NCBI RefSeq assembly: GCF_000759955.1
Contig: NZ_JNAL01000007.1
Coordinates: 62,001 to 126,000, forward strand
DNA from: Prochlorococcus marinus str. MIT 9201
Lineage (GTDB): Bacteria; Cyanobacteriota; Cyanobacteriia; PCC-6307; Cyanobiaceae
Direction of reading: 5' to 3'
Length of the DNA stretch: 64,000 nt
The notes beneath the pieces are model-generated. The model made no database searches and was not told where the DNA came from. It was given only the letters and a program-made list of their open reading frames with translations. A program made the translations under genes and the position numbers. Positions 1 through 9,140 of the stretch are shown here, piece by piece. Each line of letters begins with the position of its first letter. Positions within the stretch are counted from its first letter, which is position 1.

Positions 1-219
1 CTTATTTCGGCCTCTAATGAACTGAAAGTGCCACTAGAAAAGATATCAGTAGAACTAAAATCGAAAGGTCAATTTTGGTTGGCTGAAGATTATCATCAGG
101 ATTTTGCTGAGAGAAATGAATTAAAATATAAGTTCTATAGATTTTCATGTGGGAGAGATCAGAGGTTGGATAAGCTATGGGGAGATAACGCAAGATCAAC
201 AAATCTTTGGGTTGAATAA
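1..219 (+). CDS. msrA: Peptide methionine sulfoxide reductase MsrA, C-terminal part (5' truncated)
   Basis: The reading frame is open from the first base of the window, so the start lies outside it. MsrA reduces S-methionine sulfoxide in proteins and free methionine. About 72 C-terminal residues are visible, including a segment FWLAEDYHQDF that matches the conserved MsrA motif around AEDYHQ, followed by the family's typical tail. The catalytic GCFW cysteine would be upstream and cannot be checked. A GTG at 28 could be read as a start, but the homology extends upstream of it. The gene ends 13 bases before the convergent pepA stop. The identification rests on the tail motif alone. Confidence 0.72.
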   Translation, partial: LISASNELKVPLEKISVELKSKGQFWLAEDYHQDFAERNELKYKFYRFSCGRDQRLDKLWGDNARSTNLWVE

Positions 220-231
220 TTTTAAATATAA

Positions 232-1704
232 TTATTTATTTTTAATCCATTGAACAAGAGTTTTAACTCCAAAACCTGTCGCACCTGATGGATTAATACC
301 CTTATTCTTATCAGTCCAACAAGTTCCAGCTATGTCGATGTGAGCCCATTTTATCTTTTTATCAAAGAATTCCTCTAAAAACAAAGCAGCAGTTATTGAC
401 CCACCTGCTCTGGGACCTGTATTTTTCATATCAGCTATATGAGACTTTAACCCTTCTTTATACGATTTTTGTAAAGGCATTTGCCATAATTCTTCTCCAG
501 CCTGGGCTGATGCAGCTTTTAGATCATTTGCTAGATCATTATTATTGCTCCAGAATCCAGCTACATCATTCCCTAATGCAACAACAATAGCTCCTGTTAA
601 AGTGGCGAGGTCTATTATTGAATCTGGTTTTAAATTGGATGCATAAGTTAAAGCATCAGCTAATGTGAGTCTACCCTCAGCATCAGTATTATTAATTTCA
701 ATTGTCTTACCATTAGATGCTTTAACTACATCTCCCGGATGTACTGCAGATCCATTGATCATGTTTTCGCAAGCTGCCACAATAAAGTGTATTTCGAGTC
801 CCTTTGGTTTTATTGCTCCAAGTGCTTTTGCTGCTCCTAAAACTGCAGCGCTCCCGCCCATATCATATTTCATCATTTCAATTTGAGAGGCTCCTACTTT
901 CAAGTTGTATCCTCCAGAATCAAAGGTTAAACCCTTTCCGACAAGAGCAATTTTTTCTTTTACTGGACCCTCTGACTTCAAAGTAAGATGTATAAATTTA
1001 GGATCTAGATCAGAACCTTTTGCTACAGCTAAATATGCTCCCATTCCTAAATCTTCACATTCTTTTGCCTCTAAAATTTTTACTTCTAAACCATGATCTT
1101 TAGCTATTTGAGAAGCTTGTATAGACATTTCCTGGGGCGTAAGACTATTTGGAGGTGCGGCCACAAGTCTTCTGGCAAGTTCAACACCTTCACATATTTT
1201 TTCTGTCTCTTCAAAGCTAATATTCTCAGATTTTTTTAAATTCAAGAACTCTATTTCTTTAAGAACTTTCTTTTCATCTTTTTTCTTATTGAATCTATTG
1301 TCCTTATAGGCAGATAATCTGGCTAACTCTGCTAATTGATGTATTTCTAGTTGTGAATTTATTAGTTCCCAAGGTAGCAAGATGCTAATTTTTTCATTTT
1401 TATCAACAGTATTCCTTATTAGATTTCCTATGGAGTTTTCTATATCACTTTTATTGAGGTCTTTTGTTTTGCCAAGACCAACTATGATTAAAGTCTCTAA
1501 TTTTTGATCTAAAAATTCAAAGCTTAAAGTTTTTCCTTTTTCTCCTTTGAATTTTTTTTGAGTAACTTTTTTTTGTAATAATTTTGGGTCAATAACAAAT
1601 GTTATGTTTTCAAGTTGGCTCGCAATTTCTTCCTCTAAAACTCCAAAAATTAATGAAGCACCTTGCCAGTTTTCTAGATTTTTTTGGAATGTGGAAAATT
1701 GCAT
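232..1704 (-). CDS. pepA: Leucyl aminopeptidase (M17, cytosol aminopeptidase)
   Basis: A 490-residue M17 metallopeptidase, which removes N-terminal residues (preferably leucine) in the cytoplasm with two divalent metals. The M17 signature NTDAEGRL is at about residues 339-346 and includes the catalytic arginine. The metal/catalytic lysine region [11 protein letters not shown] is at about 255-265, and the MKYDMGG metal segment at about 278-284. An N-terminal regulatory-type domain covers about residues 1-165. Length matches the family (480-500). It is convergent with the preceding msrA. The identification is secure. As in E. coli, a DNA-binding side role is possible but cannot be read from the sequence. 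Confidence 0.96.
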   Translation of the reverse strand: MQFSTFQKNLENWQGASLIFGVLEEEIASQLENITFVIDPKLLQKKVTQKKFKGEKGKTLSFEFLDQKLETLIIVGLGKTKDLNKSDIENSIGNLIRNTVDKNEKISILLPWELINSQLEIHQLAELARLSAYKDNRFNKKKDEKKVLKEIEFLNLKKSENISFEETEKICEGVELARRLVAAPPNSLTPQEMSIQASQIAKDHGLEVKILEAKECEDLGMGAYLAVAKGSDLDPKFIHLTLKSEGPVKEKIALVGKGLTFDSGGYNLKVGASQIEMMKYDMGGSAAVLGAAKALGAIKPKGLEIHFIVAACENMINGSAVHPGDVVKASNGKTIEINNTDAEGRLTLADALTYASNLKPDSIIDLATLTGAIVVALGNDVAGFWSNNNDLANDLKAASAQAGEELWQMPLQKSYKEGLKSHIADMKNTGPRAGGSITAALFLEEFFDKKIKWAHIDIAGTCWTDKNKGINPSGATGFGVKTLVQWIKNK

Positions 1705-1727
1705 TTGTAAAGAGATTTAATTAACTT

Positions 1728-2339
1728 TTAGTTGTTTGTGAAAGTAGTTGCCCACCTATTTCGAGTTTCTTTATTAAAAGGTGGTAACCATAAATATATC
1801 AGTTGCTGTTCTAATTTACGTCTTAATTTTACTTCTTTAGGTACATCTAAGAAGAAACGAATATCTTGGTGACTTGAGAGGTTGTTATGAGATAGGGCTT
1901 CTTTATAGTTTATGAGGTAATTTTTACAGTCATGTTCCCCCTTCCATCTTTTATTTGCTGAATTTGTTTCTCCTATATAGAGGATGATTTTTGAACTTCC
2001 CATAGTATCAATTACAAAATACATTGCTGGACCATTGTGAATATATTGATTGGTTCTCCAAAAATTTAGTGATAATGGCTGCAGGGAAAAGGGATCAATT
2101 TTTTTTTCATCGGAAATTGTTTTTATAGGAAGACTTGTTTGGTGCAAAGTTTTATTTTGAGTATCTTTTGAAATTTTGAATTGGTGATTATGGATTCTAT
2201 CTCTCCATTCAGCTAAGATTTTGCCTTTGATTTTTAGACTATTTGAGTGTTGAAAATTAATTGATGTATTTACATTTGAACCAAATAATTCAAATTGTTT
2301 ATTTTGGTTTGAAATATTATTTATGTTGAATTTTTCCAA
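1728..2339 (-). CDS. GIY-YIG-like nuclease-fold protein, function unknown
   Basis: A 203-residue protein. The N-terminal half (about 1-100) is polar with no domain I recognise. The C-terminal half carries a GIY-YIG-like core: MYFVID at about 103-108, then LYIGET with a downstream RW and H, in the order of the GIY motif, YIG motif and catalytic arginine. I infer a nuclease fold, but the first motif is degenerate (MYFV instead of GIY) and catalysis is unproven. It lies 23 bases upstream of pepA on the same strand and may share a transcript. Similar proteins occur in picocyanobacteria as uncharacterised members. It could equally be a non-catalytic nucleic-acid binder. Confidence 0.6.
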   Translation of the reverse strand: MEKFNINNISNQNKQFELFGSNVNTSINFQHSNSLKIKGKILAEWRDRIHNHQFKISKDTQNKTLHQTSLPIKTISDEKKIDPFSLQPLSLNFWRTNQYIHNGPAMYFVIDTMGSSKIILYIGETNSANKRWKGEHDCKNYLINYKEALSHNNLSSHQDIRFFLDVPKEVKLRRKLEQQLIYLWLPPFNKETRNRWATTFTNN

Positions 2340-2489
2340 TATTTATGAAACATGTTTACTAAATTTAATTCTGAAAAGATATAAATCAAAGAATTATTTA
2401 TAAACTAAAATTTATTAATGTTCTAATCAATTTATGAGATTCTTGTTATCTTGTAGTTGAGCCTTAATCTTGCGAAGTAAAAAATAGAA

Positions 2490-2813
2490 ATGGGATTTTT
2501 TGAGTCAGACATCGTTCAAGAAGAAGCTAAAAAGCTTTTTACTGATTATCAAGAACTTATGAAACTTGGCTCTGATTATGGAAAATTTGATAGAGAAGGT
2601 AAAAAAATGTTCATAAAAAAAATGGAATCTCTAATGGATCGTTATAAGGTTTTTATGAAGAGATTTGAATTATCTGAAGATTTTCAAGCAAAAATGACTG
2701 TGGAACAATTAAAAACACAGTTAAGCCAATTTGGGATTACTCCTGATCAAATGTTTGATCAGATGAATAAAACCTTAATAAGAATGAAGGATGAACTTGA
2801 TAAAACTTCTTAA
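2490..2813 (+). CDS. DUF1825 family protein
   Basis: A 107-residue, mostly helical, charged cytoplasmic protein beginning MGFFESDIVQEEAKKLFTDY, which matches the cyanobacteria-specific DUF1825 family in sequence and length. No catalytic motif, membrane segment or signal peptide is visible. It precedes tyrS by 19 bases on the same strand and is probably cotranscribed with tyrS and pyrF. The function of the family is unknown to me, and the context does not settle it. Confidence 0.85.
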   Translation: MGFFESDIVQEEAKKLFTDYQELMKLGSDYGKFDREGKKMFIKKMESLMDRYKVFMKRFELSEDFQAKMTVEQLKTQLSQFGITPDQMFDQMNKTLIRMKDELDKTS

Positions 2814-2832
2814 ATTTATCAGTTAAAGTTAC

Positions 2833-4071
2833 ATGTCTGATCAATTAATATTGCCATCATGGCTGTCAAGAGGAATAGACGAATACTTTCCCATTAAGGG
2901 TATAGATCATACTTTTTCGGAGATAATTGAAAATGCGAAAATTAATAATAAAAAATTAAGGGTTAAACTCGGAATCGATCCAACTGGAACCGATATACAC
3001 CTCGGTCATAGCATATTGTTTAAAAAACTTAGGGCATTCCAAGATAATGGACATATTGCAGTTTTAATTATTGGTGATTTTACTGCTCAAATAGGAGACC
3101 CAACTGGAAAAAATAAAACAAGAGTGCAGTTATCGGAAAAACAAGTCAAGGATAATGCAAAAACATATTTGACCCAACTAGGAATGGGTAAGCCAGCTTA
3201 TGAATCTATTTTGGATTTTGATTCAAAAGATAGATTAGAAATTAGATATAACAGTGAATGGTTAAAAGATTTAAATCTTAATTCGATAATTGAATTAATG
3301 GGGATCGCAACAGTTAGTCAAATGCTAGCTAAAGAGGAATTTAATAAAAGGTACACTTCAGAAGTTCCAATTGCTTTACATGAATTTTTATATCCACTAC
3401 TACAAGGTTATGATTCGGTAGTTGTTCAATCAGATATTGAGCTTGGAGGTACAGATCAGAAATTTAATATTGCAATAGGAAGAGATCTTCAAAAGCATTT
3501 TAAACAAGCACCTCAATTTGGTATCCTGTTGCCAATTTTGACAGGTTTAGATGGAATTAAGAAGATGAGTAAATCTGAAAATAATACTGTAGGTTTGACT
3601 GATGATCCTCTTTTAATGTATTCAAAGTTAGAAAAGGTACCAGACAATATAATTCCTAGCTATTTTGAATTACTTACAGAATTAGATTTAAGTTTTCTTG
3701 AAAAATCAAATCCTCGTGAATTACAGAGAAAAATGGCTTTAGAAGTTACTACTTTATTCCATGGTCCTGAAGAAGCATTAAAGGCGCAATCTAACTGTGA
3801 AAAATTATTCCTTGGACACAAAGAAAAAGTTGGAGAAATTCCAGAGATTTCATTAAAAGAAATAGCTTTTCCAGTTAAGTTTTTTTACTTGTTAAGTGCG
3901 CTCAAACTTTTCAAATCTAGCAGCGAATCCAAAAGATCTATTAAAGGTGGGGGCGTAAAGATTGATAGTCAGAAAGTAATAAATCCTGATTTAGTTTTTG
4001 ATTCTAAAAATGATTTGGAAGGGAAAATTTTGCAAATTGGAAAAAAAATAATTAAGAGGTTTGGAAACTAA
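2833..4071 (+). CDS. tyrS: Tyrosyl-tRNA synthetase
   Basis: A 412-residue class I aminoacyl-tRNA synthetase that charges tRNA-Tyr in the cytoplasm. The HIGH-type motif appears as HLGHS at about residues 56-60 and the KMSKS loop as KKMSKS at about 243-248. A C-terminal S4-like RNA-binding region (about 345-412) contains the [11 protein letters not shown] stretch. The length and the HLGH form fit the TyrS/TyrZ type found in cyanobacteria. pyrF follows after 3 bases, so the two are almost certainly cotranscribed. Confidence 0.96.
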   Translation: MSDQLILPSWLSRGIDEYFPIKGIDHTFSEIIENAKINNKKLRVKLGIDPTGTDIHLGHSILFKKLRAFQDNGHIAVLIIGDFTAQIGDPTGKNKTRVQLSEKQVKDNAKTYLTQLGMGKPAYESILDFDSKDRLEIRYNSEWLKDLNLNSIIELMGIATVSQMLAKEEFNKRYTSEVPIALHEFLYPLLQGYDSVVVQSDIELGGTDQKFNIAIGRDLQKHFKQAPQFGILLPILTGLDGIKKMSKSENNTVGLTDDPLLMYSKLEKVPDNIIPSYFELLTELDLSFLEKSNPRELQRKMALEVTTLFHGPEEALKAQSNCEKLFLGHKEKVGEIPEISLKEIAFPVKFFYLLSALKLFKSSSESKRSIKGGGVKIDSQKVINPDLVFDSKNDLEGKILQIGKKIIKRFGN

Positions 4072-4074
4072 AAA

Positions 4075-4806
4075 TTGATGAATAACAGATTTAATTCAGA
4101 AGATAAAATTATATTGGCAATTGATGGACTAGATGTAAGTCAAGCAAAATTAATTCTTGAAAAATGTCCAAATATTAAGTGGGTGAAAGTTGGTTTAGAG
4201 CTTTTTGTGAGGGAAGGTCCAAAAGTTATTGAAATATTAAAAAGTTTAAATAAAAAAATTTTTTTAGACTTAAAATTTCATGATATTCCAAATACCATGA
4301 GTGCAGCATGTTTCCAAGTTTCAAAATTAGGAGTTGATATAATTTCTATTCATGCTTCAGCAGGTCTAAAAGCTCTCAAGGATTCGAAAAAAGCATCTTT
4401 GGAAGGGGCTAATTCTGTGAGTGTAAAACCTCCATTTGTTGTAGGAATAACTGTTTTAACAAGCTTTTCTCTTGAAGATTTTCAAACTGATCTTGATAGA
4501 AATAATTCAATTGAAGACAGTGTATTGAGACTTGCAAAGTTGTCTTTTGATGCTGGATTAGATGGATGTGTCTGTTCCCCTTGTGAGGTGAAAATGTTGA
4601 GATCAATTTATAAAAATAATTTTGAACTAATTACACCAGGTATTAGATTAAAGATTGAAAATAAAGATGATCAAAGTAGGATTATGACTCCCAATGAAGC
4701 TATAGATAATGGTGCTTCGAAATTAGTCATTGGTAGATCAATATCAAAAGCTAAAGATCCTAATAAAGCTCTAAAAGAAATATTTAAATCTATTAATTCT
4801 GGTTAA
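4075..4806 (+). CDS. pyrF: Orotidine 5'-phosphate decarboxylase
   Basis: A 243-residue TIM-barrel enzyme that converts OMP to UMP, the last step of de novo pyrimidine synthesis. The family signature [12 protein letters not shown], with the catalytic Asp-Lys-Asp array, is at about residues 63-74, and the phosphate-binding loop LVIGRSI near 222-228. Two ATG codons are adjacent (4075 and 4078) and either could start translation. The 3' end overlaps the convergent plsY gene by 14 bases. The identification is secure. Confidence 0.96.
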   Translation: MMNNRFNSEDKIILAIDGLDVSQAKLILEKCPNIKWVKVGLELFVREGPKVIEILKSLNKKIFLDLKFHDIPNTMSAACFQVSKLGVDIISIHASAGLKALKDSKKASLEGANSVSVKPPFVVGITVLTSFSLEDFQTDLDRNNSIEDSVLRLAKLSFDAGLDGCVCSPCEVKMLRSIYKNNFELITPGIRLKIENKDDQSRIMTPNEAIDNGASKLVIGRSISKAKDPNKALKEIFKSINSG

Positions 4807-5383
4807 TTTTAGATTCTTCTCCCTTGAGCAATCTTTTAATGTTTGCTCTATGTTTCCAGATTACTAATAATGCCACAATTAAACTTATAAGAAAGTATGA
4901 GTGTATAAAATTGCCGAGGTAAAAAAACATAAAAACAGGAAGTAAAATTGCAGCTGAAATACTGGATAAAGAAACAAATTTAGTTTTCGTTAGAACTATT
5001 AAAAAAATGCCAAGAGATGCTAGTCCAACTTTCCAAGAAAGAGCCAAAAACATACCTAATCCAGTCGCAACCGCTTTCCCTCCTTTACCTCTAAGCCATA
5101 TTGGCCAAATATGACCTGAGATAGCGGATAGGCCTGCTATAACTTCTATTAATCCTTGATCTGTTAAATATTGAGCAATTTTTACGGCAATAAGGCCTTT
5201 CCCAACGTCAATGATAAACACAAAAAGTGCTGGCCACTTCCCAACATTTCTTAAGACATTTGTGGCCCCTGTAGATCCAGAACCTATAGATCTTAGATCT
5301 ATATTTTTAAGATATTTTCCAACTAAAAAACCTGTCGGAAGTGAACCTAAAAGATAACTTGAAAAAATTATTAAGATATTCAT
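4793..5383 (-). CDS. plsY: Acyl-phosphate:glycerol-3-phosphate acyltransferase PlsY
   Basis: A 196-residue inner-membrane protein with about five hydrophobic segments. It makes lysophosphatidic acid from acyl-phosphate and glycerol-3-phosphate, the first acyl transfer of phospholipid synthesis. The three conserved PlsY loops are visible: [11 protein letters not shown] near residue 13, [12 protein letters not shown] near 35-46, and [15 protein letters not shown] near 95-109. It sits 5 bases downstream of the DUF3086 gene, so they probably share a transcript. It overlaps pyrF tail to tail. Confidence 0.95.
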   Translation of the reverse strand: MNILIIFSSYLLGSLPTGFLVGKYLKNIDLRSIGSGSTGATNVLRNVGKWPALFVFIIDVGKGLIAVKIAQYLTDQGLIEVIAGLSAISGHIWPIWLRGKGGKAVATGLGMFLALSWKVGLASLGIFLIVLTKTKFVSLSSISAAILLPVFMFFYLGNFIHSYFLISLIVALLVIWKHRANIKRLLKGEESKINQN

Positions 5384-5388
5384 AAAAA

Positions 5389-6399
5389 TTAGTTTAGTTC
5401 AAGATCTTCGTAAATTTCATTGTCTGAACCAGCAAATGCTACCCATAATGGGAATTGAAGTATTGGAATTTCAACAGAGGTTTCTGCCGCATCAATGATA
5501 ATAAATGGCAATTCTTCATTGGCTTCCAATCTATCAGCTCTTTCGATGACACCTTCAGGCCTTTCAAAAAGCACAATCCCACTATTAGGTCCAAAGTCAT
5601 CCCTTGTGAGACCAAGTGAATCTTGAAGAATTCTTCTCCACTCACCTAATCGTTCAGGTTGCGAAGCTAAAATAAGAGTCTGAAACTGATCTCCATATAA
5701 TTCACCAAGAATAGATATTAAACCTGCTGATAATAAGGCATTTTTTTGTCGAGATCCTCTACTTTCAAGAGAACCTCTGCCACCCATGTTGAAGAACCAG
5801 TCATCCATAATTTCTATATCTGATGAATTAAGACTTCGTCTTAATTTCCAAGGTTCAGCATAAAAATCAGGTTGTTCTGTGAAACTTGAAAAGCAACTTT
5901 TTATAATCTCTTCATCTGGCTTAAATGTTTCAGAAAGAGCAGGAACTTTAATCACGTTATCTGTACCATTATCTTGCTTTTTCTCATCAAGGGGAGATGG
6001 TTTTACGATTATTGGTTGAGAAACTAATTCAAGTTTTTCTACGTTTTGTGAAAGATTCACCAAAGCTCCAGTTAAATACTCTTGAAAGCCTTTAACTCTT
6101 TTAGCAATATTATCTGACTGTCCTTTAAAGTTTGATTCAATATCTTGTTCTAATTCATTTTTTTTTGTTTCTAACTCTTTTATTTCTTTAACTAAAGAGT
6201 CTTTTTTTGAAACGAGATCTCTAAAAATTTCATCAGAAATTTCATCAAAAGACTTAGTTGATTTGTTGTTTTTAGGGGTAATTTTTTTATTTTGCGTTGT
6301 ATTTTTCTTACTAGTTTGTTTGGTTTTATCATCTGAAATTGATTTATCTATTGTTAATTCCTTTTCAGGATTATTATTGGAAATTTCTGTATTGGTCAT
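5389..6399 (-). CDS. DUF3086 family protein
   Basis: A 336-residue soluble protein. Residues 1-50 are low-complexity and rich in Lys, Asn and Thr. Residues 55-125 look like a coiled coil (repeated [17 protein letters not shown]-type heptads). The C-terminal 170 residues form the conserved cyanobacterial DUF3086 domain, with PWKLRRSL and a Gly-rich segment containing [12 protein letters not shown]. No catalytic motif is recognised. It lies between a lipid-transport permease/DUF3119 pair and plsY in a same-strand run. That suggests, but does not show, a cell-envelope role. Confidence 0.82.
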   Translation of the reverse strand: MTNTEISNNNPEKELTIDKSISDDKTKQTSKKNTTQNKKITPKNNKSTKSFDEISDEIFRDLVSKKDSLVKEIKELETKKNELEQDIESNFKGQSDNIAKRVKGFQEYLTGALVNLSQNVEKLELVSQPIIVKPSPLDEKKQDNGTDNVIKVPALSETFKPDEEIIKSCFSSFTEQPDFYAEPWKLRRSLNSSDIEIMDDWFFNMGGRGSLESRGSRQKNALLSAGLISILGELYGDQFQTLILASQPERLGEWRRILQDSLGLTRDDFGPNSGIVLFERPEGVIERADRLEANEELPFIIIDAAETSVEIPILQFPLWVAFAGSDNEIYEDLELN

Positions 6400-6435
6400 T
6401 TAAATTAATTTTGATGATTAAGTAAAAAATGATTT

Positions 6436-6852
6436 TTAGGAATTTTTAATTTCCAGGGAGTCAACTTTTTTTATGAGCTCATCTTTTAATTGCTTTGGAT
6501 TAAATAATATTGGCAATAAATGAGGACTGGATTTTTCTCTAAAATAAAAAATACCTGGGATTGTAGGGAAAAAGAATTTCCATGATATCCAATTCTTGAA
6601 TGGAAAAGTTCTAATCTCTTTCCCTAATTGTAAAACGATAAAATCATCATTTGTTATTTTTATTCTTAAGGTTAATGACTGAAGTAATAAAAAAAAGCTA
6701 AAAGAAGCAAAAACTATTGTTGGTAAAGAACCAATATTCAGAAACAAAAGCATAAAACTTAAAACTATTAGAATAATTGGCAACTGAAATGATGGAGATA
6801 TTATTACTGGCTCCTCTTTTTTTGATTTAGTGTTAAACATAGAATCATCCAA
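6436..6852 (-). CDS. DUF3119 family membrane protein
   Basis: A 138-residue protein with two hydrophobic helices at about residues 22-43 and 44-62, followed by a small PH-like beta-rich domain (FIVLQLGKEIRTFPFKNW). This matches the cyanobacterial DUF3119 family. Its start overlaps the end of the upstream MlaE-type permease gene by 8 bases, a sign of translational coupling. A role in or near that ABC transporter is a reasonable inference. There is no direct evidence of function. Confidence 0.8.
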   Translation of the reverse strand: MDDSMFNTKSKKEEPVIISPSFQLPIILIVLSFMLLFLNIGSLPTIVFASFSFFLLLQSLTLRIKITNDDFIVLQLGKEIRTFPFKNWISWKFFFPTIPGIFYFREKSSPHLLPILFNPKQLKDELIKKVDSLEIKNS

Positions 6853-7600
6853 ATAAAATTTGTGTTAGTAATACATCCATTAAAGATACAGTAACGAGAG
6901 TCATTACAACTGCGCCTGTTGTACTTGTTCCAACTTCTTTTGGACCGCCTTTAGTTGTGAGTCCATATCCACAAGCAATAATTGAAATAAGTAAACCGAA
7001 GACTACTGATTTTATTAGCATTGAAGTTAAGTCTGAACTAGTTAAACTAACATTACCTGACTTTACAGATGTCCAAAAAACTATAGGAGGAACTTTATAA
7101 AAAATTGTGCTCCAGATTTGTCCACTCCATAAAGCTACAGATAAAAACAAAAGACACTGTATTGGAGACATTATTACCATAGATAGTAATCTTGGGACTA
7201 CCAAATATTGGACTGGTTCGGTCCTTAACATGGTTATTGCCTCAATTTGTTCTGTGACTTTCATAGTACCCAGTTGAGCAGCATAGGCAGTGGCAACCTT
7301 CCCAGTCATTAAAGTAGCAGTTAGAAGAGGAGCCATTTCACGCGCCATGCCTACTGCTAATAAACCACCAATTTCACTTGAAACCCCCATACTTGTAAGT
7401 TGTGATGCAACTTGAATATTAAAAACTGTGCCCGCGGCAATTCCCGTAATTAATACAATTAACAAACTCCCTGGACCTGACTCCATAAGTTGATCAAAAA
7501 GATCATTTTTGGAAATTTTACCTCTAAAGATAAAATTAATTGCTTGCCCGCCAATGATTAAGCTGCTTAGTATTCTTTTAAAAAAATTAGGGTAATACAT
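6845..7600 (-). CDS. MlaE-family ABC transporter permease (lipid transport)
   Basis: A 251-residue integral membrane protein with five to six hydrophobic segments, typical of the MlaE/YrbE permease family. The conserved stretch GMAREMAPLLTATLMTGKVA is present at about residues 103-122, along with GTMKVTEQIEAITMLRTEP. The family moves phospholipids or other lipids between membranes together with an ATPase (MlaF) and an MCE-domain protein (MlaD). Neither partner is in this window. The chloroplast homologue is TGD1. Coupled by overlap to the DUF3119 gene. Confidence 0.92.
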   Translation of the reverse strand: MYYPNFFKRILSSLIIGGQAINFIFRGKISKNDLFDQLMESGPGSLLIVLITGIAAGTVFNIQVASQLTSMGVSSEIGGLLAVGMAREMAPLLTATLMTGKVATAYAAQLGTMKVTEQIEAITMLRTEPVQYLVVPRLLSMVIMSPIQCLLFLSVALWSGQIWSTIFYKVPPIVFWTSVKSGNVSLTSSDLTSMLIKSVVFGLLISIIACGYGLTTKGGPKEVGTSTTGAVVMTLVTVSLMDVLLTQILFG

Positions 7601-7609
7601 ATCTTTATA

Positions 7610-9007
7610 TTAGTTCGTAATTGATTTTTGATCCCAGTTCCGCATTACTAAAATTCCAATTATTACCAAAACTGAGGGTATAAATCCAATACATAATCTA
7701 ATAGTTAATTGTGCTGAGGTACATTGCTCAATAATACTCAAAGTATCTTTATCAACAAAGCATGATTGATAACCAGACAAATACAACAAAAATCCTAATA
7801 ATTGAACACTCAATGCGATTCCAACCTTCTGAATAAGTACCATCCAAGCAGTATATAATCCTGCTGGTTTCTCTGGATCTTCATCAATTGCATCAGGAAG
7901 TAGTGACCAAGGGATAAGGAAAGCAGTTGAAGCTCCAATTCCAATAAGACAGATTATGAAAATTAAAAGAGTAAACAAAATTATGTTATTTGCATTTATA
8001 AATAGACCGTTACCAATACCTGAAGAATTGGATAAGGCAGGTAAAAATAGCGCTGCCGTACAAGAAATAATCCACATAATCGCACCATAGTTTAAAGCTG
8101 AAATTCTATTAAGTTTATTTGATACTCTTGTCCATACTTGTAAACCAATTAAGGCGCTAATTTGGAAAGGTATCGGGATCCACATTGCAATATCTGTTGG
8201 CACCTTTAGTACATCCTCTACATAGATTAAAGCTACAGTTTGCATCAATTGTAAGGCGCACCAGAGAAGAATATAAAGCGTAATAACTTTAAGAAATTTT
8301 TTATTCCTGAAAATCCGTTTGAATTGAAGTGTTATGTTTTCAATTTTTCCTGAAGGCCTTCTTGCTTTTTTTGCAAATGGAGCCAATCCCCAACAGGATA
8401 TTAATGTTGTTGTAACTGCAATACATCCACTGATTTTACCCATCAAAAAATATTCATTATTTGCAGATCCTCGGGAACCTAAAACAATTCCAGCAATTAT
8501 CAAACCAGTTAATCCTGCAATTATTGAACCAGTAAATCTGGCAGCATTTAACCTTGTTCTTATTGCGGTTTTTTGAGAAATCTCAGTTGATAGAGCTGCA
8601 AAAGGAAGATTAATGCTTGTATACGCAGTCATTACAATGATAGAAATTATGGCATAGTAAATAGTCTTATTTAGTACTGAACCTGTGGGTGTCCACCATA
8701 TCGCAGCTAGAGAGAAACCAAGAGGAACAGATGCCGCTACCATCCAAGGGATTCTAGGCCCCCATCTTGATTTAGTCCTATCACTTAACCATCCAATTAA
8801 AGGATCATTTATTGCATCCCATATCTTTATTAACATCAATAATGATCCAGCAATTATTACCGGCAAACCAGCTGAAATAAAGAATTTAAAAAGAAAAAAT
8901 CCAAATTGCGTTGCTACTAAACCTGTGCCTGCATCTCCTAGCCCATAAGAAAACATTAATCTGGCTGTTGATCTAGAAATATTTTTTTTCGAGTGTGAAT
9001 TTTCCAA
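7610..9007 (-). CDS. GPH/MelB-type MFS sugar:cation symporter, possible GlcH glucose transporter
   Basis: A 465-residue polytopic protein with about 12 transmembrane helices. The N-terminal region has GLGDAGTGLVATQFGFFLF and the loop GWLSDRTKSRWGPRIPWM at about residues 77-94, which is the conserved GPH (glycoside-pentoside-hexuronide:cation) cytoplasmic loop D-x-x-x-S-R-W-G-x-x-x-x-W. In Prochlorococcus a transporter once annotated as melB was shown to be a high-affinity glucose transporter (GlcH). This gene is of that type, but I cannot prove orthology here. It ends 10 bases upstream of the MlaE-type permease start. It is divergent from tRNA-Gly, on whose other side lies the glycogen debranching enzyme. 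Confidence 0.85.
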   Translation of the reverse strand: MENSHSKKNISRSTARLMFSYGLGDAGTGLVATQFGFFLFKFFISAGLPVIIAGSLLMLIKIWDAINDPLIGWLSDRTKSRWGPRIPWMVAASVPLGFSLAAIWWTPTGSVLNKTIYYAIISIIVMTAYTSINLPFAALSTEISQKTAIRTRLNAARFTGSIIAGLTGLIIAGIVLGSRGSANNEYFLMGKISGCIAVTTTLISCWGLAPFAKKARRPSGKIENITLQFKRIFRNKKFLKVITLYILLWCALQLMQTVALIYVEDVLKVPTDIAMWIPIPFQISALIGLQVWTRVSNKLNRISALNYGAIMWIISCTAALFLPALSNSSGIGNGLFINANNIILFTLLIFIICLIGIGASTAFLIPWSLLPDAIDEDPEKPAGLYTAWMVLIQKVGIALSVQLLGFLLYLSGYQSCFVDKDTLSIIEQCTSAQLTIRLCIGFIPSVLVIIGILVMRNWDQKSITN

Positions 9008-9068
9008 TCTTTCTACTTTGTTGATTGTTTGATAATGTATTATTGCAATGGTAATTCTATTACTTAAT

Positions 9069-9139
9069 GCGGGCGTGGTTTAGTGGTAAAACCTCAGCCT
9101 TCCAAGCTGAAGATGCGGGTTCGATTCCCGCCGCCCGCT
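9069..9139 (+). tRNA. trnG: tRNA-Gly (anticodon TCC)
   Basis: A 71-nt cloverleaf. The acceptor stem is GCGGGCG (9069-9075) with CGCCCGC (9132-9138), and the discriminator is T9139. The anticodon stem TCAGC/GCTGA encloses the loop CTTCCAA, giving anticodon TCC. The T-arm has GGTTCGATTCC. CCA is not encoded. It is a lone tRNA between the divergently placed symporter gene and the convergent debranching enzyme gene, whose stop is 1 base away. Confidence 0.96.
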
Positions 9140-9140
9140 T

